From CAYPPG01 sp964412555 (lineage in GTDB: Bacteria > Hinthialibacterota > Hinthialibacteria > Hinthialibacterales > Hinthialibacteraceae): a stretch of DNA of 19,740 bases. This document shows positions 7,901 through 16,278 of the stretch, piece after piece. The notes under the pieces are model-generated. The model did no database searches. It was not told the DNA's origin and saw only the letters and a list, made by a program, of their open reading frames with translations. How positions within the stretch are numbered: position 1 is the stretch's first letter; every line of letters starts with the position of its first letter. The stretch covers positions 1 through 19,740 of the forward strand of contig CAYPPG010000097.1 in the NCBI GenBank assembly GCA_964412555.1. The letters are read 5' to 3'. The position numbers and the translations under genes were made by a program.

Positions 7901-8335
7901 ATTGGCGCATATGGTGGAATCGGTTCCGCTTTGTTTAAGCGGCTAGCAGAGAAAGGAGCCAGCGTTGTTGTCGCAGGGCGAAACCAAGAAAAGATTGAAT
8001 CATTGGCACAAGAATACAACGCTTTTCCGTTTGTCGTAGATGTCACGAGTATTGAACAAGTCGAAAACTGTTTTCATTCAACCATGGAACAATATGGACG
8101 TATCCATGGAGTTGCTCACTGCGTTGGGTCCTTATTGCTGAAATCGGCTCATTTAACATCGATTGAAGAGTGGGAACACACAATCCAGACAAATCTGACT
8201 TCAGCGTTTTATACCGTTCGATCGTTTACGTAAGCTATGACGAAATTGGAATGGTTGCTTGATCCTTCTCAGGATTGGGTGACCGGTCAGGTTTTAGGAG
8301 TTGATGGTGGATTGGCCACCCTGACATCACGATAA
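7901..8335 (+). pseudogene. Short-chain dehydrogenase/reductase remnant, start and catalytic centre lost
   Basis: The frame opens directly into the NAD(P)-binding motif GAYGGIG (7904-7924), without the start codon and first beta-strand that precede it in intact SDRs. It continues through VVVAGRN, VVDVTS, the HCVG turn (the NNAG equivalent) and NLTSAFYTVRSF, then meets TAA at 8231. Reading on in the same frame gives DWVTGQVLGVDGGL, the hallmark SDR C-terminus, ending with TAA at 8335. Roughly 90-100 residues in between are missing, including the catalytic Ser and Tyr-x-x-x-Lys. It therefore has three lesions: loss of the start, an internal deletion, and an in-frame stop. An internal ATG at 7931 gives a 100-codon open frame, but it begins after the cofactor loop and cannot encode a working enzyme. 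Confidence 0.85.
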
Positions 8336-8394
8336 TCAGATACGGAACATTCCCCAAAGGATTTGAAATACAGCAATGAAATTCCTATTGTGAT

Positions 8395-10665
8395 TCAACG
8401 ACTTTTTTCCAAATTGAATTCCGGTTCCCCGATGGTCAGAATTCCGAGATTACCATCCACAGTCACAATTTCACTGTCTTCCAGCAACTCTATAATCCCT
8501 GGTATTCCATTCACGCATGGAATTCCCATTTCTCTTGCAATAATGGCTCCATGGATTAACATTCCACCCCGCCTCTCCACAATCGCGGAGGCCAACGGCA
8601 CAAGATGCGTCATGTTGGGTTGAATGGCGTCACAAACGATGACTTCACCGACTTGAAAATCTAAGAGATCGTCCACTTGCCGTATACACCGCACTTTTCC
8701 GGTAGCGATACCTGGTGAAGCCGGCTGGCCAATCAGCTGACGAGGTTTCACGCCGGAGGGCACCATGGCTGTGTTTTTTTCGTCATGCTCCTCAACTGGA
8801 ATTGAAATGGAGTGGTTCGGGGGATTTTTCAATATCGGAACAATCCAATCCCCTATTTTTTCACTCGGTTGAATCTTTTGGTCAATTACATTGCGCTGAT
8901 ATAACCGATCGATCCCGAGTTTTATCGCCCGAAAAAGTTGATTCTCCAATCGGTTGATTAACAGGTTATCGTCATCCCGCAATCGCCAACTTAACCGGCC
9001 AATTCGAATGATTTCTAACGCTTCCTCTTGGTGAGAGGATCCAACCGATTGCAAAAGTCGTTGTTCCAATCGTACTATCGTTTTTTCCGATTGTTCCTGC
9101 ATCTGTTTCGCATTGTGGAATCGTTCCGGATTTTTGGCTAATTTCCAAACCAATGTTAAAAGAATATCTTTGCGGGCATCCAGACGCTCATTCAAAAAAG
9201 AAATATTTAGATGAGTCTTTAACAAGCGATCGAATTCCTCCAGGAAAAAAATCCCTCCGGGCAAATCTCGAATGGATGAAACATGATTGTTCCAACCACT
9301 TTCATCTTGGGAAGATGTCGAAGAATGAATCTTATTTAAGTAAGATTGTAAATCTTTGTTTTGATCGAGATGCCTCGCGAGTTCCTCAACGGCATAGTTT
9401 CGTTTCAAGGACAGCAAATTCTGATTTTTTAATAATCCAAGAAATTCGTAAGGATCTTCTGGTTTTACGGCATCGTTGTAATAGGAAGCCAAACGCCGAA
9501 CCCCATGAGCAAAAGGAATAAAATCCTCCCAATAGATTTCTTTCCACTTTTTTAACGATTGCAAGCGTTTTTCAATGGCAAGAGAAAGAGCTTCGTCATC
9601 ATAAATATCCAGATTCTCCAATGCGAATTCCTGTCCCTCTTGTTCGAGTCGTGGAATCAATTTATTCACAACTTTATCACAGAGCGCACTCAATCGCTTC
9701 TCTTTCGGTCTCAAACTTAAATACCAATTTCTCTGATCAGAGGAATCCGTTGTTATCGTTGTAATTGGACGCACCTGCAAAACTGTGAAACGTTCATCAC
9801 GCCCCGTCCACTCCAAATCCACCGGCCATCCATACTTTTGTTCGAGCCACAACAGAGTTTTTTTGAGATGAAATATATTTTCCTCGTTCAATAGTGGGGA
9901 TATTTTGGATCCCTGATTTCTTTCTCCTACCGCCCACTCGGTCGAGGGATCACTTGAACGACTGACTATCCAGCGATCGGGTTCCACATTCCCATCGACC
10001 AGATCGCTGCATCGGCCCGGAACCGCTTCAATGATCATTTTTTGATTGGATGGATTACGGGGATCGAGTCCGAAAGCGACTCCCGAGCAATCTTCGTAAA
10101 CCATTTCCTGTATCATAACCGCCATTGCGCTGGTAGCAGGATCAAGGGAAAGTTCCTGCCGATAGAGTAGAGCCGCATCCGACCAGAGCGAACTCCATAC
10201 TTTCCGTACAGCCTCTATGATTTCTTGTACTCCTTTTAACTCCGTGAAAGATTCATGCAATCCGGCAAATGATTTATTCTCCGAATCTTCACCTGGAGCG
10301 GAAGACCGAACCGCCCAGGTATTGATATGTGGAAAACGGCGAATCGCCGAACTAATGTCAGAATGGATCGATTCGGGAATAGGGGTCTCAAGAAAGGCAG
10401 AACGGATACGGAGTGCGGCATCCCAGATTTCTTCCCACCGCATTTTTTCAAATGGTTTTCGCTCCAGCTCCAAATTGATAACAGTACGCAAATTTCCATC
10501 TTGCACGAATCGTTCATAGGCCGAGACGGGAACACAGAATCCATTGGGGATACGATATTTTTCGATAACCAGTTCAGCCAATCGAGCGGCCTTCCCCCCA
10601 CATTGGATATCACTGATTCCCTCAGGATTTGAGAAAGGGATCACCCATTTGCCGGTGGTACCCAT
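8395..10665 (-). CDS. PEP-synthase/rifampin-phosphotransferase-like enzyme (ATP-binding + phosphohistidine domains, no PEP/pyruvate barrel)
   Basis: A 756-residue protein. Residues 1-300 form the PPDK_N/PEP synthase ATP-binding domain: CGGKAARL, WAVRSSAPGEDSENKSFAG, VMIQEMV with GVAFGLDPRNP, and GWPVDLEWTG...VLQVRPI. About 310-640 is a poorly conserved helical region. About 650-740 is the swivelling PEP-utilisers domain with catalytic H705 in GGMLIHGAIIAREMGIP. The TIM-barrel domain of true PEP synthase is absent. The order ATP domain, helical middle, His domain matches rifampin phosphotransferases (about 865 residues), which use ATP to phosphorylate the drug, and other dikinases of unknown substrate. 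The substrate here is unknown. The ATG at 10665 has a consensus AGGAGG seven bases upstream and lies inside the preceding flavoprotein gene, so the two are probably co-translated. Confidence 0.85.
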   Translation of the reverse strand: MGTTGKWVIPFSNPEGISDIQCGGKAARLAELVIEKYRIPNGFCVPVSAYERFVQDGNLRTVINLELERKPFEKMRWEEIWDAALRIRSAFLETPIPESIHSDISSAIRRFPHINTWAVRSSAPGEDSENKSFAGLHESFTELKGVQEIIEAVRKVWSSLWSDAALLYRQELSLDPATSAMAVMIQEMVYEDCSGVAFGLDPRNPSNQKMIIEAVPGRCSDLVDGNVEPDRWIVSRSSDPSTEWAVGERNQGSKISPLLNEENIFHLKKTLLWLEQKYGWPVDLEWTGRDERFTVLQVRPITTITTDSSDQRNWYLSLRPKEKRLSALCDKVVNKLIPRLEQEGQEFALENLDIYDDEALSLAIEKRLQSLKKWKEIYWEDFIPFAHGVRRLASYYNDAVKPEDPYEFLGLLKNQNLLSLKRNYAVEELARHLDQNKDLQSYLNKIHSSTSSQDESGWNNHVSSIRDLPGGIFFLEEFDRLLKTHLNISFLNERLDARKDILLTLVWKLAKNPERFHNAKQMQEQSEKTIVRLEQRLLQSVGSSHQEEALEIIRIGRLSWRLRDDDNLLINRLENQLFRAIKLGIDRLYQRNVIDQKIQPSEKIGDWIVPILKNPPNHSISIPVEEHDEKNTAMVPSGVKPRQLIGQPASPGIATGKVRCIRQVDDLLDFQVGEVIVCDAIQPNMTHLVPLASAIVERRGGMLIHGAIIAREMGIPCVNGIPGIIELLEDSEIVTVDGNLGILTIGEPEFNLEKSR

Positions 10666-11159
10666 TGGTGGACCTCCTGAAAACGCATGACATGAAAATA
10701 GCGGATGATCTGAATTCGGAATAACGCGGTCGTGGGGGAAAAGACAAAAGATTTTAGATGAGGGTGTTTTGAAACAAGAATGTTCGCCCAGTGGTTGAAT
10801 TCTTTCCCCTTTTCGATTTGAATCGCAACCCCGGTCGCAGTTACGGCTTCAATCTCCATCATATTGTCCATATGCTGGTCGCGGTTATCAATCAATAGAG
10901 CCACTTGATGACACTTATTGAGTAAGCGATATTTTCGTGTTGCAATGGGAGTGGCAAAGAGAATATTCTCAAGATTTTCTGTAGTGGCGAACGCAATGAG
11001 AGATCCATAGGGCTGACTTTCACCTTGGGTGCACAGTACTCCATACGGTTGACTGGTCACCAATCGCCGAATTTGTTCTGGGAGATGGGACGTTTCGGAG
11101 GAAGAGGGAAAATCAAAGAAGGAATTATTGTTCAATATGGGTTCATCGCTATTGGTCAT
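10641..11159 (-). CDS. Pyridoxamine 5'-phosphate oxidase-like (FMN-binding split-barrel) protein
   Basis: The 172-residue product carries the flavin split-barrel pattern from about residue 25: PYGVLCTQGESQPYGSLIAF, then ILFATPIATRKYRLL, VALLIDNR and ATGVAIQI. This matches PNPOx/HugZ-like small flavoproteins; such proteins usually dimerise and bind FMN, F420 or heme, and true vitamin-B6 synthesis cannot be assumed. No signal peptide is seen. The ATG at 11159 has AAGGA eleven bases upstream, a weak site. Its last 25 bases overlap the start of the dikinase-like gene, whose strong ribosome binding site lies within this gene. It is divergent from cydA across about 350 bp. Confidence 0.85.
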   Translation of the reverse strand: MTNSDEPILNNNSFFDFPSSSETSHLPEQIRRLVTSQPYGVLCTQGESQPYGSLIAFATTENLENILFATPIATRKYRLLNKCHQVALLIDNRDQHMDNMMEIEAVTATGVAIQIEKGKEFNHWANILVSKHPHLKSFVFSPTTALFRIQIIRYFHVMRFQEVHQWVPPANG

Positions 11160-11508
11160 GGTACAACGAATCCTTATAAATACATCACTCTAAAATACAT
11201 ACTTTTGGGAGATTGACTCTTAAGTATTTCTAATTCTTTCCGATTCCGATTTCGAGCTTATGCGTGGTATGCTCATAACACAATTGATCGTGATTGGAAT
11301 ACTCTATCCCATTATATATTCCACTTCTGATTTTTGATAGTAAGAGAATCAATATGGAAGCCGGAACCAGACACAAACAGATCGTGGATTCCGTGGAAAA
11401 AGAATTCAAGCGAATGTATTGATTTTAAAATATCGATCTCAGGGTCACAGCGGTTGAAAAAATAGGAAGAAAACGCACTATATCAAAAAAATACTAAAGG
11501 GGATTCCA
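11160..11508. other. Divergent intergenic region between the PNPOx-like gene and cydA
   Basis: About 350 bp that should hold promoters for both directions. Visible items: TTGAT-N9-ATCAA at 11334-11352, one FNR-like half-site TTGAT at 11284-11288 without a good partner, and a 22-codon open frame (11354-11422, MEAGTRHKQIVDSVEKEF...) with no recognisable family and no clear ribosome binding site. I do not call it a gene. A possible cydA promoter lies at 11454-11484. Confidence 0.5.
11454..11484 (+). promoter_or_regulatory. Possible sigma-70-like promoter of cydAB
   Basis: TTGAAA (11454-11459) is a good -35. ACTATA (11477-11482) follows at 17 bp, and TATATC (11479-11484) at 19 bp, as a possible -10. 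The cydA start at 11509 lies about 25 bp downstream, with ribosome binding site AAAGGGGA at 11496-11503. The leader would be very short, so the call is tentative. Confidence 0.3.
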
Positions 11509-12927
11509 ATGTCATTCGATGTTGAAACCTTATCCAGAATCCAGTTTGCCTTGACCGTGATGTTCCATTACCTGTTCCCCCCTTTAACAATCGGTTTGGG
11601 ATGGCTAATGGTGATCTGTGAAGGATTGTATCTAAAAACAAAAGATAAAATTTACGAAGATATTGCCCGCTTTTGGACAAGAATATTTGCGATCAATTTT
11701 GCAATGGGAGTCGCTACGGGAATTGTAATGGAATTCCAGTTCGGGACAAACTGGGCGGCTTATTCTAAATTTGTGGGAGATGTATTCGGCTCGGCGTTAG
11801 CGGCTGAGGGCATATTCGCTTTTTTCCTGGAATCGGGATTTTTGGCCGTGTTGGTGTTTGGATGGGATCGGGTCTCCCCCAAAATGCATTTTTTTTCCAC
11901 GGTCATGGTCGCAATCGGAGCCACTTTTTCGGCAATTTGGATCGTGGTTGCCAACTCATGGCAGCAAACACCGGCAGGATTTCATCTTGTTGGGGAAGGA
12001 ATGAATGTTCGTGCGGAGATAACCAATTTTTGGGAAATGGTCTTCAATCCTTCCAGTATGCACCGGCTCAATCATGTTCTGATTGGCTCCTTGATGGCGG
12101 GTTCTTTTTTTATCCTCAGTATCAGTTCGTATTATATCTTGCGGGGGAAATTTATCATTCACGCCAAGCGTTCTATTCTTATTTCTCTTATTGTAGCGGT
12201 TATCGCCTCTGCTGCGGCTCCAATCTCCGGTCATTTTCAGGCCGTCAAAGTCTCGGAAACCCAGCCGGCCAAGTTAGCCGCCTTCGAGGGGCATTTTCAG
12301 ACGACTGAAGGTGGAGCGCCATTATGGTTATTTGGAATTCCAGTGGAGGACAAGCAAGAAGTGAATTATGGGATTCCTATCCCTGGAATGCTCAGTTTTT
12401 TGATTCATGGTGATTTTTCGACACCCGTTCCCGGACTCGACCAATATGATCGAAACGATTGGCCACCGATTCAATTGACTTTCCAGAGTTACCATATCAT
12501 GGTGACTTGTGGGATGATCGCGATGATGTTAACCCTCATCGGAATGTATTATCTAAAAAAAGGAACGTTCTACGAGCAGAAATGGCTTCTGTGGTTGTTC
12601 GTTTTTTCTGTGTGCCTTCCTTATTTCGCCAATCAAACAGGTTGGATTGCTGCTGAAGTGGGACGGCAGCCTTGGATCGTATATGGGTTGCTGCGAACAA
12701 GCGAAGCGTACTCAAAATCCATAACGAGTATGCAGGTATTTGGCTCTATTTTCATGTTCTGCATCCTCTATTCCATGCTATTTATCATCTGGCTGTATGT
12801 CCTCAATGATAAAATTCAGAAAGGCCCCGAAACCACTTCGGAGCCCTCTCAGAATACAGGATTTTTAGAAACGGCGGTTCTTCGAGCGGATCACCGAGCG
12901 CAGTCTTCGAATCCGAACGGAAAATGA
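11509..12927 (+). CDS. cydA: Cytochrome bd quinol oxidase subunit I
   Basis: The 472-residue integral membrane subunit binds the hemes and oxidises quinol while reducing oxygen to water. H20 in VMFHYLFPP corresponds to the heme ligand H19 of E. coli CydA. Further hallmarks are DVFGSALAAEGIFAFFLES (the conserved Glu of the E99 region), the histidine-containing segment SSMHRLNH for the second heme, the quinol-site stretch QPAKLAAFEGHF, and the signature GWIAAEVGRQPW. It is about 50 residues shorter than E. coli CydA (522), fitting the short Q-loop class that includes cyanide-insensitive oxidases. The ATG at 11509 has AAAGGGGA five bases upstream. It forms a two-gene operon with cydB, 31 nt downstream. 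No cydX-like small gene is visible between or after them. Confidence 0.97.
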   Translation: MSFDVETLSRIQFALTVMFHYLFPPLTIGLGWLMVICEGLYLKTKDKIYEDIARFWTRIFAINFAMGVATGIVMEFQFGTNWAAYSKFVGDVFGSALAAEGIFAFFLESGFLAVLVFGWDRVSPKMHFFSTVMVAIGATFSAIWIVVANSWQQTPAGFHLVGEGMNVRAEITNFWEMVFNPSSMHRLNHVLIGSLMAGSFFILSISSYYILRGKFIIHAKRSILISLIVAVIASAAAPISGHFQAVKVSETQPAKLAAFEGHFQTTEGGAPLWLFGIPVEDKQEVNYGIPIPGMLSFLIHGDFSTPVPGLDQYDRNDWPPIQLTFQSYHIMVTCGMIAMMLTLIGMYYLKKGTFYEQKWLLWLFVFSVCLPYFANQTGWIAAEVGRQPWIVYGLLRTSEAYSKSITSMQVFGSIFMFCILYSMLFIIWLYVLNDKIQKGPETTSEPSQNTGFLETAVLRADHRAQSSNPNGK

Positions 12928-12958
12928 TTTTGAATCTCCGATCCATGAGGAGTAAAAA

Positions 12959-13975
12959 ATGGATTTACATGTAATATGGTTTGTGCTATTGGGTATCCTC
13001 ATGACAGGATATGCAATTCTGGACGGTTTTGATTTAGGCGTTGGCATACTCCATCTTGTAGCCAAAAATGATGAAGAACGCCGGTTGTTCATGAACTCGA
13101 TCGGTCCATTATGGGATGGAAATGAAGTATGGCTTGTCACCTTTGGGGGAGCGCTTTTTGCTGCTTTTCCCATTGCGTACGCAACGACATTTTCCTCGTT
13201 CTACACGGCTTTCATGATTTTATTGAGTTGCCTTATTTTTCGGGCTGTATCGATGGAGTTCCGCAGCAAGCAACAATCGCCAACGTGGAGGTACTTTTGG
13301 GATATTCTTTTCTTTTTGAGTTGTTTTTTGGCTTCTTTTCTTTATGGGATTGCAGTGGGAAATGCAATTCAAGGCATTGCCATCGATGAGAATGGTATTT
13401 ACACCGGAACATTTTTCGATTTCATCAATGCGTACACTCTTTGTGTCGGATTGATGGTCGTTTCATTGTTTGCCCTGCACGGATCGATCTATCTTTATCT
13501 GAAAACGGAAGAGGATCTCCAAGCGCGTATTTACCACTGGATATGGCATACTTTTGGTATTTTCATGGTTATGTATATGATTACGACGATCTACACTTTA
13601 ATCCATATTCCCCAAGCCTATTCGAACTTTTCGAAAGCGCCGATTGGATGGGTTGTGGTTATATTGAATATCCTTGCCATTGCGAATATTCCAAGAATGA
13701 TTTATTATAAAAAACCGGGATATGCTTTCCTATCCAGTTGCGTAACCATCGTTGCGCTCAACATCCTTCTTGGATTCGCCCTCTTTCCCAATATCTTACT
13801 TTCTTCAATTGATTCAAGTTATCATCTGACGATTTACAATGCCGCCTCCAGTACGAAAACGCTGCAAATCATGCTGATAATAGCCATAATCGGTATGCCT
13901 TTTGTAATTACTTATACAGCCGTCATATATTGGATGTTTCGAGGGAAAGTCAAGTTAGGCAGTTTCAGTTATTGA
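12959..13975 (+). CDS. cydB: Cytochrome bd quinol oxidase subunit II
   Basis: The 338-residue polytopic membrane protein pairs with CydA. Diagnostic motifs are the N-terminal GYAILDGFDLGVGILHL, then GPLWDGNEVWLVTFGGALFAAFP and IFRAVSMEFR. The rest is a series of hydrophobic helices separated by short loops, ending in a basic tail. GAGGAG lies six bases before the ATG at 12959. The oxidase allows respiration at low oxygen and under nitric oxide or sulfide stress; which role applies here cannot be read from the sequence. Its 3' end overlaps the convergent epimerase gene by 7 bp, so no dedicated terminator hairpin fits between them. Confidence 0.97.
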   Translation: MDLHVIWFVLLGILMTGYAILDGFDLGVGILHLVAKNDEERRLFMNSIGPLWDGNEVWLVTFGGALFAAFPIAYATTFSSFYTAFMILLSCLIFRAVSMEFRSKQQSPTWRYFWDILFFLSCFLASFLYGIAVGNAIQGIAIDENGIYTGTFFDFINAYTLCVGLMVVSLFALHGSIYLYLKTEEDLQARIYHWIWHTFGIFMVMYMITTIYTLIHIPQAYSNFSKAPIGWVVVILNILAIANIPRMIYYKKPGYAFLSSCVTIVALNILLGFALFPNILLSSIDSSYHLTIYNAASSTKTLQIMLIIAIIGMPFVITYTAVIYWMFRGKVKLGSFSY

Positions 13976-15369
13976 CGTTTTTGTTCATGGTTCCTTTTTT
14001 TGTCCTTTCCCAACATGTGCCGGAGGGCGGTTTCAAGGTCCGGATGACGAAAAGTAAAATTGGTATCTAGTAAACGCTCCGGTTGTACCCGCGCGCTGGA
14101 CAGTAACAGCGCTTTTCCCATTTCACCGAAGATCGGTTCTACAGCAATGGCAGGCAACGGAAACAACGTCGGTCGGTTGACGGTTTTCCCCAATATTTTC
14201 GTCAATGACCGGTTGGTTACCGGATTGGGAGCTACTGCGTTTACCACTCCGTGAATATCTTTTCTCTTCATGACGTGATAAATCGCCGAGATCAAATCAT
14301 CCACGGAAATCCAGCTAACATACTGCTCCCCACTTCCGATGACTCCTCCCAATCCCAATTGAAACGGAAATAGCATTTGTTTCAGTGCGCCACCTAGCGG
14401 TGTGAGGACAACGCCAATTCGCATGTGTACCACTCGAATTCCCCGTTCAACGGCCGGTTGTGAAGCGTTCTCCCAGTCTTGACAAACCTGCGCCAGGAAA
14501 TCGTTCCCCGGCTTAGTGTGCTCGAACAAGATCTCATCCTTGCGGTCACCATAATATCCGATTGCAGATGCGCAGATGAACGTTTGGGGCGGTTGGTCAA
14601 GGCGAGCTAAAGTGTCACATATCATGCGAGTGCCTTGAACTCGACTTTCGTAAATTTTGCGTTTTTTCTCCTTGTTCCACCGGCCGCTGATGTTTTCACC
14701 GGCCAAATGGATTACCGTATCGCATTCTTCCAATTCCTTTTCATTTTCGATACCAGCGGAGGGATTCCAAACGATGGAATCAGGAAAACGCGGCGACGAA
14801 TTCCGTATCAAGCGTTTGATGGAATGTCCAGCTGTTTGCAAAAAAGGAATCAGCGCGGTTCCAAGCAATCCGGTGGATCCCGAAATCAGAATTGTGCTGG
14901 ATTCTCGGGGATAGCGCGATAAAGTTTCCAAATCTTGCCTTGTCTGCCGATGACGATATAAAAACATTCGCCTTAACTTGTTTTGCGTGTAAGCCGCTCC
15001 TAGTGCTTTCCCCAATGCTCCCATCGGGAGTTTGTACATGATGCGGTCCTCTAAAAAACAAGCATTCTCACCATCCGGTTCGAAGAGATGTGTATGTTCC
15101 CAATGGGCAAAGGGACCGGATATCTGAACATCCTGAAACTGTAGCTCTTCTACATAATTACGATGTTCAGCGATCCACTTTGTCCGTATAGGCCCCATAT
15201 GCATTTCTAAGATGGTTCTGTCCCCGTCACGAATTCCCCCTCTCCGATCGAGGATTTGTACCGGTTCCCACGGCGGATTCAATCGTTCAAACGCCCCTGG
15301 CATCGCATGCCATTGAAACACATCTCGTGCAGACGCCTCTATCCGTGATCGAAAAACAAATTCTTCCAT
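13969..15369 (-). CDS. SRPBCC domain fused to TIGR01777-type NAD-dependent epimerase
   Basis: A 466-residue two-domain protein. Residues 1-155 form an SRPBCC (polyketide cyclase/START-like) ligand-binding domain, with FERLNPPWEP near the N-terminus and HWEHTHLFEP at 89-98. From about 158 an extended SDR follows: NAD(P) motif SGSTGLLG at 163-170, VIHLAGENISGRW, and SAIGYYGDRKDE around the active site, then RIGVVL and YVSWISVDDL. This is the SDR39U1/TIGR01777 family; the SRPBCC fusion occurs in several phyla. The substrate is unknown; the family has been linked to envelope and cell-division phenotypes in cyanobacteria and to stability of respiratory protein in mammals. A TTG at 15375 is in frame, but the ATG at 15369 is preferred, with AAGTGA upstream. 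It is convergent with cydB. It begins 87 nt after the stop of the truncated beta-helix gene and could share its transcript. Confidence 0.9.
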   Translation of the reverse strand: MEEFVFRSRIEASARDVFQWHAMPGAFERLNPPWEPVQILDRRGGIRDGDRTILEMHMGPIRTKWIAEHRNYVEELQFQDVQISGPFAHWEHTHLFEPDGENACFLEDRIMYKLPMGALGKALGAAYTQNKLRRMFLYRHRQTRQDLETLSRYPRESSTILISGSTGLLGTALIPFLQTAGHSIKRLIRNSSPRFPDSIVWNPSAGIENEKELEECDTVIHLAGENISGRWNKEKKRKIYESRVQGTRMICDTLARLDQPPQTFICASAIGYYGDRKDEILFEHTKPGNDFLAQVCQDWENASQPAVERGIRVVHMRIGVVLTPLGGALKQMLFPFQLGLGGVIGSGEQYVSWISVDDLISAIYHVMKRKDIHGVVNAVAPNPVTNRSLTKILGKTVNRPTLFPLPAIAVEPIFGEMGKALLLSSARVQPERLLDTNFTFRHPDLETALRHMLGKDKKRNHEQKRQ

Positions 15370-15456
15370 ATTCAATTCACTTCTATTCCTTTTGTAATAA
15401 TTTTGGTATCCTGGACATTGATTCTTTATATCCTGTCAAGGGAATAAACTCAATGC

Positions 15457-16278
15457 TCATGATTGTATCCCATGATTGTATATTTTTTTCAAATTTTCTT
15501 TCACGATCAAGTTGATTTGATTGGTACGGATCCCGTGCCAGGTCCGAATCACAAAGGCGATCCGGTCTCCCCGTTCAAGATTCATCGATGCATAATCTTG
15601 CGCACCATATCCCCTTCCGTAATAACGAAAATGATTTTCCCCAATCTTTTCGATGGAAGATACTTCACTATGCGCCGTATCGGTTTTCACGATCCCCGTT
15701 TTGGAATGGAATATAAAAGCTTTAACCGTTGGCCTCCCGCGTACTGAAGGATCGTTCAAAATCTCATGCAAATCCCGAAACCTCGCTTCCGTTCTTCCTT
15801 CAACGTACTTTCCTTCCGGATCGATGGCGGTAACGACCACCTGGGAAAACGGCAACGGATCCCAATCCATGGTGAGATCGTTAAAGGAAATCTGTTGACA
15901 GTTTTCCATTCGAATCCCGGTTAGATAATCCTCAAACCAAAACTGGGCGCCATTGCCATCAATCGTCAAATCGTTGACGTTATTCAATCGAATAAAAGCG
16001 CCATTTATATCCTCTAGGTGATCTATACTAAATCGGTAGTGTTCTTTGTCTAATTGGATTTCCTCCGCGCCTTCACTAACGGCTTTTGATAAGGTTTGCA
16101 AAAATTGCTTGCCGTTCTCCCGCTGCCGTTGTTTGATCTCTTCGCCCCATTGGTCGATTTCCGCGCTATAAATAGGATCGCCATTTCCATAGAGCAATTC
16201 ATCGCCTGGCTCTGCACTCACTACCGGCTGGGTTACGCATGCGAACAAAAAAAATGTTAAAAACAATATTCTCTTCAT
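15457..16278 (-). CDS. Exported right-handed beta-helix protein, C-terminally truncated (probable pseudogene)
   Basis: The 273-residue product has an export signal (MKRILFLTFFLFACV...VVSA; the LFAC stretch makes a lipoprotein possible). After a helical region comes a parallel beta-helix start: AFIRLNNVNDLTIDGNGAQF, GIRMENCQQISFNDLTMDWDPLPF, and later RGDRIAFVIRTWHG. This order matches exported beta-helix proteins of the GH28/GH110-like type, normally 500-650 residues, in which several more coils follow RGDRIA. Here the homology stops and a foreign lysine-rich tail (LIVKENLKKIYNHGIQS) runs to a stop, so more than half of the helix is missing. A 13-bp-period tandem repeat lies at the truncated end. 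The ATG at 16278 has no ribosome binding site of its own; the good one belongs to the overlapping 10-codon leader. Confidence 0.75.
   Translation of the reverse strand: MKRILFLTFFLFACVTQPVVSAEPGDELLYGNGDPIYSAEIDQWGEEIKQRQRENGKQFLQTLSKAVSEGAEEIQLDKEHYRFSIDHLEDINGAFIRLNNVNDLTIDGNGAQFWFEDYLTGIRMENCQQISFNDLTMDWDPLPFSQVVVTAIDPEGKYVEGRTEARFRDLHEILNDPSVRGRPTVKAFIFHSKTGIVKTDTAHSEVSSIEKIGENHFRYYGRGYGAQDYASMNLERGDRIAFVIRTWHGIRTNQINLIVKENLKKIYNHGIQS
15458..15481. repeat. Two-copy tandem repeat at the broken gene end
   Basis: CATGATTGTAT occurs at 15458-15468 and again at 15471-15481, a period of 13 bp. It covers the last codons and stop of the truncated beta-helix gene. Short tandem duplications of this kind arise by slippage or at deletion/end-joining junctions, consistent with the loss of the 3' part of that gene. 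Confidence 0.6.

Noticed and set aside
9153..9521. 122-codon plus-strand frame inside the dikinase gene
   Set aside because: The minus strand encodes the continuous helical middle of a recognisable enzyme; the antisense product is motif-free and lacks a good ribosome binding site.
8395..10665. Naming the enzyme ppsA or rph
   Set aside because: It lacks the PEP/pyruvate barrel of PpsA, and its middle domain is too divergent by eye to claim rifampin as substrate.
11284..11352. FNR/CRP-like operators for cydAB
   Set aside because: TTGAT at 11284 lacks a proper ATCAA partner at N4, and TTGAT/ATCAA at 11334-11352 has a 9-nt spacer instead of 4. Half-sites are common in A+T-rich DNA.
11354..11422. 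22-codon open frame upstream of cydA as a small gene
   Set aside because: No clear ribosome binding site, no family resemblance, and a length expected by chance.
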